Shown: positions 42,692 through 51,497, counted from the stretch's first letter. The stretch is 64,000 nt of DNA from Porphyromonadaceae bacterium UBA2751 (GCA_002353285.1 DEJJ01000029.1:16734-80733); one strand, 5' to 3'. A program made the numbers and translations. The notes: generated by a model from the sequence alone, not told the origin.

Positions 42692-43438
42692 ATGGACACC
42701 ATCTTCGGACTTCACGCCATCATCGAGGCCATCGAGGCCGGTAAAACCATCGACAAGCTCCTGCTCAAGAAAGACCTGAGCGGCGACCTGGCACGCCACC
42801 TCATCAACCTGGCACGCGAGCGCAACATCATCATCCAGCGAGTACCCATCGAGAAGCTCAACCGCATCACGCGCAAGAACCATCAGGGAGCAATCGCCAT
42901 GCTCGCAGCTGTCACCTACTACCACGTCGATCAAGTGCTGCCTGCCGCATTCGACGAGGGCATGAATCCCTTCTTCGTCGTGCTCGACGGCGTGACCGAC
43001 GTCCGCAACTTCGGAGCCATAGCACGCACATGCGACTGTGCCGGTGTCACAGCTATTGTCATCCCCGAGAAGGGCAGCGTCAGCGTCAATGGCGACGCAA
43101 TCAAGACCTCAGCAGGAGCACTCAACTACATCCCTGTCTGCCGCGAGCCAAGCCTCACCGAGGCCATCACCTATCTCAAGCAGAGCGGATGCCGCATCAT
43201 CGGCACCAGCGACAAGAACTCCGTGGGCTACACCCACTGCGACTACACTGGACCAGTAGCCCTCATCCTTGGCTCCGAGGGCAACGGCATGTCACGCGAC
43301 GTCATGCAGCTGTGCGACACACTCGTGGCCATCCCCGAGTTCGGAAACATCAATTCACTCAACGTCTCAGTGGCTGGCGGCATCATGATGTACGAAGTAG
43401 TGCGCCAGCGCCTCGCCGACGGCCAGGGCGTACGATAA
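42692..43438 (+). CDS. rlmB: 23S rRNA (guanosine-2'-O-)-methyltransferase RlmB
   Basis: 248 residues. N-terminal substrate-binding domain (FGLHAIIEAIEAGKTIDKLLL). SpoU/TrmH SPOUT domain with NFGAIARTCDCAGVTAIVIP, LILGSEGNGMSRDVMQLCD and IPEFGNINSLNVSVAGGIMMYE. Methylates G2251 (E. coli numbering) in the peptidyl transferase loop. Last gene of the recN transcript. Confidence 0.94.
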   Translation: MDTIFGLHAIIEAIEAGKTIDKLLLKKDLSGDLARHLINLARERNIIIQRVPIEKLNRITRKNHQGAIAMLAAVTYYHVDQVLPAAFDEGMNPFFVVLDGVTDVRNFGAIARTCDCAGVTAIVIPEKGSVSVNGDAIKTSAGALNYIPVCREPSLTEAITYLKQSGCRIIGTSDKNSVGYTHCDYTGPVALILGSEGNGMSRDVMQLCDTLVAIPEFGNINSLNVSVAGGIMMYEVVRQRLADGQGVR

Positions 43439-43544
43439 TTTCACCATGACAAAGGGTCCATACTGATGAAAAGAAAGCCGCCAGTTCACATAGAAAAAAC
43501 CGACGGCTAAAGAAGAAAGTAACGTATAGTAGTAGTAAGTTAGT

Positions 43545-44069
43545 TTAGCGCATAGGAGTAATCGATTCAAACGAATTATCGTCATAGAAAATCATGATAT
43601 TCACAATCTGGCGCTGACCGCCAGCCGCGGGTTGACCACCACGATTCACATTCCTGGCTATGCTCTGCAACGCATCGTTCAGCGCAGCAGCTCCACTGTT
43701 CGACGGTGACGTGTTGCCTTCACTGAAGCTTATCGTGCGTTGGCTGCGAGCCACCTGTGAGCCCGCCACGCCACCAGCCATCATGCCAGCATCGTGTGGA
43801 GTTTTGGACAAGTTTTGCACTTCACGATTTTCAGCCAAACTGGAGCCATGAGAAACCAACATTTCGCCGTCGCCAAACATTAGCCACATAATATTCAACG
43901 AAGGATACGCCGCATGTATCTTCGAGATCACCTCATCGCTCACCTTCTTGTTGCGCCCATTCAGCAACTGCGACAACGTCGGGCGAGGTATCTCGCACGT
44001 GTCGGCAAACTGCGAATTGCTGATGCCGTTTTGCTCCAAAAACACTTTTAAGCGCGAAATTATGTCCAT
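43545..44069 (-). CDS. Helix-turn-helix transcriptional regulator
   Basis: 174 residues from ATG 44069. N-terminal XRE-like HTH (about 1-65): LEQNGISNSQFADTCEIPRPTLSQLLNGRNKKVSDEVISKIHAAYPSLNIMWLMFGDG, a strongly conserved Bacteroidales type. The remainder is low-complexity (Gly/Ser/Asn/Ala) with a conserved-looking C-terminal strand IVNIMIFYDDNSFESITP. No neighbouring target is evident. Preceded by a textbook promoter. Confidence 0.88.
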   Translation of the reverse strand: MDIISRLKVFLEQNGISNSQFADTCEIPRPTLSQLLNGRNKKVSDEVISKIHAAYPSLNIMWLMFGDGEMLVSHGSSLAENREVQNLSKTPHDAGMMAGGVAGSQVARSQRTISFSEGNTSPSNSGAAALNDALQSIARNVNRGGQPAAGGQRQIVNIMIFYDDNSFESITPMR

Positions 44070-45132
44070 AATGCGATTAACATTTACAAATTTTTCGTTT
44101 GCAAATTTAGAACATACTGTTGAAAAAAACAAATTTTTAATCAGAAATCTCAAAATTTACATTTTAAATTCTTGAAAACACAGTTCTGAATCCTAATTTC
44201 ACACACAATGCAATTTAGTTAAACTAAAAGTTTATAGTTAATACCACATTTCGTTATATATCACCACATTTAGTATCACAAAATCACCCAAACCACCAGC
44301 AATCGAGCCTCAAAGCCACAAAACGTCAACAATCACCCCATTTTGTGATGGCTAAAATTCTGATTCCCACCATAATATAGCGATTGCAAACAATTGTTAA
44401 TTCGCAATTTATTTGGATTTGCAAACTTTAAAAATGCAAATTGCCAAAACCACATCATCGCCCGAGCGCAAAATTTCGATTTCCCAGGGCAAAATTCGCA
44501 GTTCACGATTGCAAAGCGCACCCCATCCAGGCCTGTTCCGTTTGGTAAACAAGCGATGGTAATCTTACCATTTTGATGCTAAATCCAAATTCTTGGGCAA
44601 AAAATCCACCTCGCCCCACCCAGCCAGCGAATATTTCATTCTCAAGGACTTAAAATCACGTTAATTTCACCCCACAATCACCCCAAATCACCGATTATCA
44701 GTAGCTTTTGAGCACAACACCCCATCAGCCACTTTTTCCCGAAAAAACGCCCCAAAAAGCACAAATTCCACCCATTTTCCGCACTAAAACACCCCTTCGA
44801 GCCATTACCATCGCCCTCTTTCACGCCATTTCAGCACCCTCAGGGCCAATCATCACCCCACGTCAGCATTTTTCTGGCCTCCATCCCCCCCCCTCCCATC
44901 CATCATGCGGCGCATTCCAAGTGTCGCAAGAAAGGCACACCATCATCTCATCACAACCAGCCATCACCCAGCCTCAAGCCACCGCCCTATCCCACCCCAC
45001 AATTTTTAAGCCCACACATCGCAACGCTCAAAAATATCCAATTCTCACGAAGATAAAAAAATTAGGAGACCACCCAAAATACGACTTTTGGACCAGTCCC
45101 CAACCATGCGTTCACAACCACTTTTCTCCCTG
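44070..45132. other. 1-kb C/A-rich non-coding stretch
   Basis: Beyond the HTH promoter no gene is convincing. The + strand is markedly rich in C and A and poor in G, with runs such as CACCCC, and a tract of nine C at 44885-44893. The only longer frame (44708-45169, +) would encode a Pro/Thr/His-rich polypeptide without recognisable features. Could be decayed DNA, an untranslated RNA or a region with unusual replication bias. Confidence 0.6.
44102..44133 (-). promoter_or_regulatory. Promoter of the HTH regulator
   Basis: Minus-strand TTTG (44130-44133), 20-base spacer, TAAATTTG (44102-44109). Start codon 33 bases downstream. Exact consensus. Confidence 0.78.
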
Positions 45133-45735
45133 TCACGACTCGTCGTCACGAGCACCCATCACGCTGTAGTGAACACCACCGCGCTTGCCGCACTCGTAGC
45201 CCACAGGGCTCCGGCCATCAATCACAAGGTCGCGAGCAAACATTGGCTCGCCCTCGATAATCACACCGCAATAAAAAGTGTTGCCAGGCTGCAGCCGGGT
45301 GCGCTCCGAGCTCTCCACCACAAACTGCTCATTACCCAAATATCTTATCACGCACACACGCCCAGGCTGCCATGTGAGCTGCACGCGATCGTTCACCTTA
45401 AGATCAACCCCCGGGCGCAGCCACTCACCCAGCACAGGGCGGCTCGAGTCGCCAGCATCGCCATCACCATGCGACTGCACAAAGTGAGCATAGTTGCCGT
45501 AGCCCACAAACCGCGCCAGCACGTCGAGCGTGTGAAGCCGAGGACGCACTTCACTCGACACGTAACCCCAGCAGCGCTTTAGCGTTGTCACGCTCACGCC
45601 CTCACCCATCTGCAACAGCTGGCCATTCAGCCATTCAAAGTCGCGAGGCGACAGCATCTGCCGGCCACACATCTTCTCCACCTGCTCCAGCAGGCCACCA
45701 ATAATCTCCTGGTTGTAATATTTCTCTGCTTTCAT
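45133..45735 (-). CDS. Bacteroidales-specific hypothetical protein
   Basis: 200 residues, no signal or membrane segment. N-terminal part (about 15-90): EKMCGRQMLSPRDFEWLNGQL, then VSVTTLKRCWGY and PRLHTLDVLARFVGYGNYAHFV. The LSPRDFE, TTLKR-WGY and TLDVLARFxGY blocks recur in a Bacteroidetes family that I know only as uncharacterised. They resemble an HTH-like helical domain. C-terminal part is beta-rich (GVDLKVNDRVQLTWQPGRVCVIRYLG). A regulatory role is possible. Lies alone in a gene-poor region. Confidence 0.72.
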   Translation of the reverse strand: MKAEKYYNQEIIGGLLEQVEKMCGRQMLSPRDFEWLNGQLLQMGEGVSVTTLKRCWGYVSSEVRPRLHTLDVLARFVGYGNYAHFVQSHGDGDAGDSSRPVLGEWLRPGVDLKVNDRVQLTWQPGRVCVIRYLGNEQFVVESSERTRLQPGNTFYCGVIIEGEPMFARDLVIDGRSPVGYECGKRGGVHYSVMGARDDES

Positions 45736-45739
45736 GCCA

Positions 45740-45747
45740 CAAATTTA
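45740..45747 (-). promoter_or_regulatory. -7 box for the hypothetical gene at 45133-45735
   Basis: Minus strand TAAATTTG, but only 5 bases upstream of the ATG at 45735. A second box TAATTTTG lies at 45750-45757. Either implies a very short leader, so this is tentative. Confidence 0.35.
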
Positions 45748-45874
45748 AACAAAATTACACCACTACACAACAAAATCCGCCGCCGCAACACAAAAAAATC
45801 AGCCCAAAATGCAAATGAACCAAAATGAACAGACAATGAACCAAAATGAACACAACAATTTGATACTCAGACTA

Positions 45875-45905
45875 TTGCAAATCCAAAAAACATATTATAA
45901 CTTTG
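45875..45905 (+). promoter_or_regulatory. Promoter of the channel/lipoprotein operon
   Basis: TTG at 45875-45877, 20-base spacer, TAACTTTG at 45898-45905. Gives a leader of about 280 bases that contains the C9 tract. Confidence 0.6.
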
Positions 45906-46188
45906 CAATCGAGATTTACACCAATTTAAAACCAAAACAATGCCACTGGCCACCAAAATACAACCTTTCCGCCCAATGTGTCACACTAACACATTGAGCC
46001 ACAGCATTTTACCCCCCCCCATTTTGGCCCAAGGCATTTAATCCCCCTCACCAATCCCCATCCCCCACAAAGCACAGCCCACCCTAATGGCGGCCTGTGC
46101 CAACCCAGCTTACACCTATATTATATATAAACACAAAAGGACCAAGCCGAAAATCCTAAAAAAGAGTAGGCAAATTAATTCTATAACA

Positions 46189-47670
46189 ATGAAAAAAGAA
46201 AGCAAGAGACAAAACTCCTTTAAGCTATTTTGGAACGCAATTAAAGGTAGCGGACGCGATATCTGGACGTCGCTACAAGTTATATTAGCGATAACTATTG
46301 CCCTGGCAGTTGTGTTCTATTTTTGTGAACACAGTGCTCAACCCGAAGAGTATGGCTTCTTTCAATCAATATGGTGGGCAGTTTTGCGCTATATTGGTGA
46401 TCCTGGGAAGTTTGCTCAGGTGGCTCCAGTCACACTTGGCGGTCGCATAATCGCTATGCTAATTGGCATCCTGGGCATTTTGATTTTTGCTATTCCCGCT
46501 GGTGTTATTGGCGCACGTTTTCGCAAAGCAATTGATGATGACAAGCGCAAAAGTGAACTTGAAGACTATCGCAAGAGAATGACAAAGTCGTTCCGTCGTG
46601 GGAGTGATAAAACTTTGCGCACTTATCTTGATTCGTTGCCTGACAAAGGTGGTGAAAAATTCAAGAAACTCAATTTTGTTCCACGTGTGAAATATGTATC
46701 CACATTGCAGGTTAATCAAGGAATGGATATTAAAGACATAATGGATACGTGCTCTAAGTTCAACGAATTCCGTTTAAAGAATCAAGCATCTGTGTTTTCA
46801 ATGGAAGAAAATCCTACAGATCGTTTCCTTGTTGAGAATTTTCCTTTAAATCGCAAATATGGATGCTGTATCAATCGTGGTTCAAAAGTTACGATTTTTT
46901 CCACAAGTAGCAGCACCGAAGTTGGTAGTGGTTGGTTCTCCTATTATTTAGCAAAATTTGGAGGATTCAATTACATTAGTAAAGATATTGATGCTGATCC
47001 TGACGAACTTGATTCATTCTTCAATCTTTCGGATGAACCATTATGTGATAAAAAGAAAAAATCAGAATGGGAGGAAATGGGCAAGAAAATATATGAGAAA
47101 AGTATTGCTCAAGGTGGATTCAATGTTCTCACAAGTTATGATGATGCTATAAAATTATTGGATAAGAAAATTGCAGCAAGAGAGGAGTTTTTTGTTGATT
47201 GTGAAAAATTGTTGAAAGATGAGGGCTCGTGGCTGATTTTGTTCAATGACATAATAAAGAATAGTGAAAATGAGAACGACTTTGTATTTAACGATATAAC
47301 ACGAGATGGCAAACTCTCAACTGTTATTGATGAGAACTTGTATAAATTGCTGTACGAGAAAATGAGCGAGCTCTTGACTAAAGAACTTGAACTAAAGTCT
47401 TCTATACGCCCTCAACGTTATCCATTACTTAAGAAGAATGTTTTGTTCTATTTAAGAGAAAAGAATTACATTGGTGGTAATGGTTTTGTGTTACGTGTGT
47501 CATCGAAGTTAATTAATGCTGATGTTCACAGACTTGTTGCTGCCTACTTGATGGCGAAAGTCATAAGCGAGCAACTTGATAATAACCGTGGAATGCGAGA
47601 CTATGATAGGAAAGATTTTGAAACTACTGGTTTTGGTTATCAAATTCTTGAGGAGAACAATAATAATTAA
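46189..47670 (+). CDS. Two-helix channel-like membrane protein with DPG filter and large cytoplasmic domain
   Basis: 493 residues from ATG 46189. TM1 at about 25-46, a re-entrant pore segment (FFQSIWWAVLRYIGDPGKF, 58-75) and TM2 at 86-108 (IIAMLIGILGILIFAIPAGVIG). The FFxSIWWAV and GRIIAM-IGILGI-FAIPAG blocks match K+-channel pore modules, but TVGYGD is replaced by RYIGDPGK. The D-P-G recalls filters of CASTOR/POLLUX-type channels (inference). Residues 110-493 are soluble, not an obvious RCK domain, with KVTIFSTSSSTEVGSGWFSYYLAKFGGFNYISKD as a marked block. First of five tightly spaced genes. Confidence 0.78.
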   Translation: MKKESKRQNSFKLFWNAIKGSGRDIWTSLQVILAITIALAVVFYFCEHSAQPEEYGFFQSIWWAVLRYIGDPGKFAQVAPVTLGGRIIAMLIGILGILIFAIPAGVIGARFRKAIDDDKRKSELEDYRKRMTKSFRRGSDKTLRTYLDSLPDKGGEKFKKLNFVPRVKYVSTLQVNQGMDIKDIMDTCSKFNEFRLKNQASVFSMEENPTDRFLVENFPLNRKYGCCINRGSKVTIFSTSSSTEVGSGWFSYYLAKFGGFNYISKDIDADPDELDSFFNLSDEPLCDKKKKSEWEEMGKKIYEKSIAQGGFNVLTSYDDAIKLLDKKIAAREEFFVDCEKLLKDEGSWLILFNDIIKNSENENDFVFNDITRDGKLSTVIDENLYKLLYEKMSELLTKELELKSSIRPQRYPLLKKNVLFYLREKNYIGGNGFVLRVSSKLINADVHRLVAAYLMAKVISEQLDNNRGMRDYDRKDFETTGFGYQILEENNNN

Positions 47671-47685
47671 AATATTAAAAACACT

Positions 47686-48723
47686 ATGAGAAAGATTTTA
47701 TTTATTTTGATTGCTTTAATGAGTCTAGTACTCACCGCTTGCAGTGGCGGAGAAAAAAGTAATACCCTCACCGAGGGTGCCTCGGGCGACATGGAGGCTT
47801 ATGAGAACAGTGATGTCAGTGCAATTGAGCAGGCGCGTCCACAAATCATGGTTTTGCCAAGTGATAATACCTTGAAGAACTTCAAGGCGCTATCAGAGTC
47901 TCATGTCAATGGCAGGACTTATTACCAAAGAGACTATCCAGCTTATCTCAAAAATGACTATCACGCAAAGCGCATCTTGTCATTCATCCAAGACAAGTTC
48001 AACGAACAAAATTATCCGCTTAACGATTTAGAGCAAACTATTAAGCAACTCGACACGCAAGAAGCCACCGACATCGGTGATGGCTTGGGCGATGATGCTA
48101 AAACTCGCCTGCTCACAGTGGCTCAGCCCGACATTATTCTTGAGCTTGACTATTACACAAGTTCTGGAAAAATAAGCCTAACAGGGCATAATTATGCAAA
48201 CAAGGGCACACGTGACGTCAGCTATACACTTAACGCAATTGACGCTTATACCAATAAGGTTGTAGCAACAATCAATGCAACAGGCCTTAAGGGAGAGTCA
48301 ACAACTAAGCTCCTGCAAGCCGACATGGAACAAAAGTTTCCAGAGTTTCAGGACGACATTCAAAAATATTTCAGCGACATCCTCAAGCGAGGACGTGACA
48401 TCACGGTTAGAGTAGCTGTGGAAAATGGCTGTGACATCAACCTGACCGACACTAGTGCTGAAGGTGACACATATGCCGACTATATCATCGACTATATAAA
48501 GACACACACTGTCAAAGGTGCTTACAAAATGCAACGCAACACCGACAAGGAGTTATACTTCGTGAATTGTCGCATTAAGCTGCTTAACGAGGATGGAACT
48601 CAATATGGTGTGTATGATTGGACTCGCGACTTGGCAAAGATGTTACGCAAAGACTTGGGGCTAAAAGTCACAAACAAAGCTCAAGGACTTGGCGAAGTGT
48701 TATTAACCATTAAAGGCATGTAA
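47686..48723 (+). CDS. Lipoprotein, DUF6175-like
   Basis: 345 residues. Lipoprotein signal MRKILFILIALMSLVLTAC with lipidated Cys19. An acidic linker leads to a globular domain: RPQIMVLPSDNTLKNF, QPDIILELDYYTSSGKISLTG, VSYTLNAIDAYTNKVVATINATG. These blocks resemble DUF6175 and, loosely, TolB-N/CsgG/LpoB-like lipoproteins (fold inference). 15 bases after the channel gene, 2 bases before the next. Probably periplasm-facing. Confidence 0.72.
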   Translation: MRKILFILIALMSLVLTACSGGEKSNTLTEGASGDMEAYENSDVSAIEQARPQIMVLPSDNTLKNFKALSESHVNGRTYYQRDYPAYLKNDYHAKRILSFIQDKFNEQNYPLNDLEQTIKQLDTQEATDIGDGLGDDAKTRLLTVAQPDIILELDYYTSSGKISLTGHNYANKGTRDVSYTLNAIDAYTNKVVATINATGLKGESTTKLLQADMEQKFPEFQDDIQKYFSDILKRGRDITVRVAVENGCDINLTDTSAEGDTYADYIIDYIKTHTVKGAYKMQRNTDKELYFVNCRIKLLNEDGTQYGVYDWTRDLAKMLRKDLGLKVTNKAQGLGEVLLTIKGM

Positions 48724-48725
48724 TC

Positions 48726-49964
48726 ATGAAGAAAACGTTATATTTCATTTGCGTCGCAATCATGGCTCTCGCAGTGGCTGGTTGCAATGAGAATAAAGGA
48801 ACAAAATTTGCTCCAAGAGAGAGAGAGTCCAATTTGTCAGATGATGAAAGGGCGGCAGCAATTACCAAAGCCCGTTCTCAGTATAACCTAAACCTTGACA
48901 CTCTGTTTTATAGTCATGGTGTTAAACTGAGTATTCTTGAACCCAAAACTTTAGGCGAAGATATTACTCCTGAAATCGCACAAGCAATAGGTGTGAAGAT
49001 GTTAGAAATTGCCTGTCAAAATGGAATTAGTGGTCTTGGCACTGCGCCTGGTTTTGTGCTTGGTACTGAGATAACACAGACTGGAAGGGCTACAACTGGT
49101 TCAGCACCACAAAAAATGACTGTTCAATACACTCTAACTTTTAAGGTGATGAATAACACGACAGGAGAAGTTTATGCTACAGCAGTTCAAGAAATAACAG
49201 GTGTAGGTAACTCCTTTATTGAAGCTAATCAAAATGCTGTAAGGAATATCAAAAACACGTCTTCCATGCAACAAATGTTGCAGACTGCAAGCAATCGAAT
49301 CATTGATTGGTACAACAAGAATGCTCAAACCTTAAAGAATCAAATTCAGAGTGCAGCATGTAAGGGCGATTATGCTTTGGCACTTGCTATAGCTGAAAGC
49401 GTTCCTGAGCAAGCAACCGAGGCATTTCAGTATGCAACAAGTAAAATTGAGGAGCTTACAAGTGGGTTGATGCATAAAAAAGCTGCAGATATGCTTGGAG
49501 AGATGACGGCAGCTATCTCGTCGGCTGGCGATAGCTTTGAACCTGCTGTTGGCGCATATTTAAAAATGATACCAACAGATGCTCCTGAGTACAAACGTGC
49601 AGAAGAACTTTATTCAGAATATGAGAGAAAATGTAATGAGCGAAGAGCTGCACTTGAAGCTAAAGCCGAACGAGACGAACAAGCTGCTAGAGAACTAAAA
49701 CAGCTTGAAATGAAATATGAACACGAAACAGAGCTTGCTGAAATAGAATGTGATAAGATGAAAGCTAAATATCAGGCTCAAGCTGCAGCAAAAGCTGCTG
49801 AGGCGAAAAACAGCAAAGGTTTTTGGGGCAAACTTGGTGATCGTGTACTTGGTGTAGCCGACAGAGCGATTAAGGGCCTTGACGTAATTGATGAAATTGT
49901 CGTTGATAAGTTTGAGCTTGGTGACTATGTTAAGAAAGTAGAAGACAAAAACCTTGATTATTAA
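48726..49964 (+). CDS. Lipoprotein with C-terminal coiled coil
   Basis: 412 residues. Lipoprotein signal with lipobox AVAGC (Cys20). Domain 1 (about 75-200): ITPEIAQAIGVKMLEIACQNGISGLGTAPGFVLGTEI, then YTLTFKVMNNTTGEVYATAVQEITGVGNSFIEANQNAV. It resembles LPP20/CsgG-type lipoprotein folds. Then a helical region, a charged coiled coil (about 285-360, rich in E/K/A), and a C-terminal KGFWGKLGDRVLGVADRAIKG amphipathic segment. Not recognised as a named family. Only 2 bases separate it from the previous gene. Confidence 0.68.
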   Translation: MKKTLYFICVAIMALAVAGCNENKGTKFAPRERESNLSDDERAAAITKARSQYNLNLDTLFYSHGVKLSILEPKTLGEDITPEIAQAIGVKMLEIACQNGISGLGTAPGFVLGTEITQTGRATTGSAPQKMTVQYTLTFKVMNNTTGEVYATAVQEITGVGNSFIEANQNAVRNIKNTSSMQQMLQTASNRIIDWYNKNAQTLKNQIQSAACKGDYALALAIAESVPEQATEAFQYATSKIEELTSGLMHKKAADMLGEMTAAISSAGDSFEPAVGAYLKMIPTDAPEYKRAEELYSEYERKCNERRAALEAKAERDEQAARELKQLEMKYEHETELAEIECDKMKAKYQAQAAAKAAEAKNSKGFWGKLGDRVLGVADRAIKGLDVIDEIVVDKFELGDYVKKVEDKNLDY

Positions 49965-50031
49965 CAATTGCAGAGAGGAAGCCGAAACGCTCACAGGAAG
50001 GGAGTAGGCATTTTTTGACAATTTGTATATT

Positions 50032-50766
50032 ATGAAACTTTTATTTGTTAATATAATATCATTTCTTTTAGTAATTCTAACTGTTTCTTGTACCTCTAAT
50101 GGCAATAAAGATGAAAGTCATGGAAACTATAGTGGAGAGAATCAAGAAAAAGACTTCAAAACATATAAAGAGGCTTGTGAAGCGCAAGACTTTGAGACCG
50201 CCCGTGACTTTATGTCAGTATTACATGATAATTATTTGAAATTATTAGCTGAAGGGCAGCATTCCTTTAGCTCATATAGTGCATCTGAGGCGAAAAAAGC
50301 AGAAGGACAATATTATAAAGCTTTTGATTATATCTATAATTCAGAAATACAATTTATTTTAACCAATTTTGATGGTAACGATTGTAAAGACAAATTGGTT
50401 TTTCTGCTGAATGAAATAACAGAGGTTGGAGAAAAGGCACCTGAAGGGTTATGTCGTTATTATGATGCATGCGTTGATGACTACAATATCTCTCTTGGTG
50501 CATATATCGAATGGACTCGGCATTATAATCACTTATTAGATCGCACTCTTTCATTAGCCATAAATAGAGACAACAAAGACGTGGCTAAAGAAGTTTTATC
50601 ATATTTTGTTAAAAATGTGAAAGTGACAAAAGGTGATTCTGATGGCATTGTTGTTAATGGTGTAAAAGTCGATGGCAATCATGGTTACATAGAGTATTAT
50701 ACTGAAGATATTGACGCTGCTCACAAGAAATTTGAAGAATATTTTGGCAATTTAAATAATGAATAA
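50032..50766 (+). CDS. Small lipoprotein of the channel operon
   Basis: 244 residues from ATG 50032. Lipobox LTVSC with Cys20, then a Ser/Asn/Glu-rich linker and a helical domain (about 45-180) with FKTYKEACEAQDFETARDFMSVLHDNYLK. The end reads DGNHGYIEYYTEDIDAAHKKFEEYF. Not recognised. A 67-base gap precedes it, the largest in the operon; its 3' end overlaps the next start by 8 bases. Confidence 0.65.
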   Translation: MKLLFVNIISFLLVILTVSCTSNGNKDESHGNYSGENQEKDFKTYKEACEAQDFETARDFMSVLHDNYLKLLAEGQHSFSSYSASEAKKAEGQYYKAFDYIYNSEIQFILTNFDGNDCKDKLVFLLNEITEVGEKAPEGLCRYYDACVDDYNISLGAYIEWTRHYNHLLDRTLSLAINRDNKDVAKEVLSYFVKNVKVTKGDSDGIVVNGVKVDGNHGYIEYYTEDIDAAHKKFEEYFGNLNNE

Positions 50767-51073
50767 TATGGATACGAGTATAATAATTGCATTAATATTT
50801 GGCATTGCGAGTATTGTAAGCTCGATATGTTTTGGCTTCATCCCAGGAATTCGTAAAAACAAACTTGAAAAGTTAGAAAAGAAAGCTCTCACTTTGGCTC
50901 AAGATGTGGATTTCTTTTATGCAGTAGAGAAATCATTGCTTAATCAATTGTCAAATGAAACAGGCAAAAATGCTGAAACTCTGAAAAAAGAAACCCGTGC
51001 TATGGTAAAGCAAGATAAGGGCAGAGCACTTAGTAATTATGCAAAACCAAGTGAGATTGCAAAAGAGATATAA
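50759..51073 (+). CDS. Small single-pass membrane protein
   Basis: 104 residues. ATG 50759 overlaps the preceding gene; ATG 50768 is an alternative. One membrane segment (about 7-28, IIIALIFGIASIVSSICFGFI) followed by a basic, helical cytoplasmic tail (IRKNKLEKLEKKALTLAQDVDFFYAVEKSLLNQL). Not recognised. Translational coupling with the lipoprotein suggests a joint complex. Confidence 0.6.
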   Translation: MNNMDTSIIIALIFGIASIVSSICFGFIPGIRKNKLEKLEKKALTLAQDVDFFYAVEKSLLNQLSNETGKNAETLKKETRAMVKQDKGRALSNYAKPSEIAKEI

Positions 51074-51157
51074 AACGCAAGGTGACATTCTTTTAAATTG
51101 TTGCCACAACTTCAGCGAAAGTTATGTAGACCAACTGATCTGATTTAGTCACAAGAA

Positions 51158-51337
51158 GAGCACATCGAACTCGAGGGGTCAAATCGCTTCAACCAGAAGA
51201 ACTGGAATCCTTTCTACAAACCTTTTGCTAAGGTCAGAAAAAGGGTTGAACCCGATTTCTCACAGGTTTTAGGCTTGGGCGTATGCAATGTTCGCAATAT
51301 AAATAACGTGCTTATTCTCATAGCCTCAGGGATATGA
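51158..51337 (+). pseudogene. Relic of an IS982-like transposase C terminus
   Basis: One frame reads NRFNQKNWNPFYKPFAKV, then RKRVEPDFSQ, ending at TGA 51335. The N-Q-K-N and RKR-[IV]-E-x-x-FSQ pattern is typical of the IS982 transposase C terminus. Upstream parts are missing and no terminal inverted repeats were identified. Confidence 0.5.
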
Positions 51338-51365
51338 CACCCGTTTTCACAGCCTCTATAATTAG

Positions 51366-51400
51366 CAAAGCCACTTGAGGATGAAGCCCAAGTGGCTTTG
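51366..51400. terminator. 12-bp hairpin, possible terminator of the channel operon
   Basis: CAAAGCCACTTG pairs perfectly with CAAGTGGCTTTG around an 11-base loop. No T tract follows and it lies about 290 bases after the last gene, so function is uncertain. Confidence 0.5.
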
Positions 51401-51447
51401 TCACATCACCCGATTTTTTGATATTGCTTTCCAATATAATAATGTAT

Positions 51448-51455
51448 TACCTTTG
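51448..51455 (+). promoter_or_regulatory. Orphan -7 box
   Basis: TACCTTTG, exact consensus, 27 bases before an ATG at 51483 whose frame has only 22 codons. Confidence 0.45.
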
Positions 51456-51497
51456 CCCCATCACCCCCACGAGACCATTGACATGATTAAGACAGGA

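Larger units (their letters stand above)
45736..46188. other. 453-bp intergenic region upstream of the channel operon
   Basis: Contains -7-like boxes for the minus-strand gene (TAAATTTG, 45740-45747), a near-tandem duplication of AATGAACCAAAATGAACA (about 45813-45851), the promoter at 45875-45905 and a tract of nine C (46012-46020). No gene seen. Confidence 0.6.

Noticed and set aside
44708..45169. 153-residue Pro/Thr/His-rich frame
   Set aside because: Explained by the C/A-rich composition, overlaps the opposite gene end, no promoter or motif.
45809..45997. 62-residue frame beginning with repeated MNQNE words
   Set aside because: Arises from the short AACCAAAATGAAC duplication; runs through the channel operon promoter.
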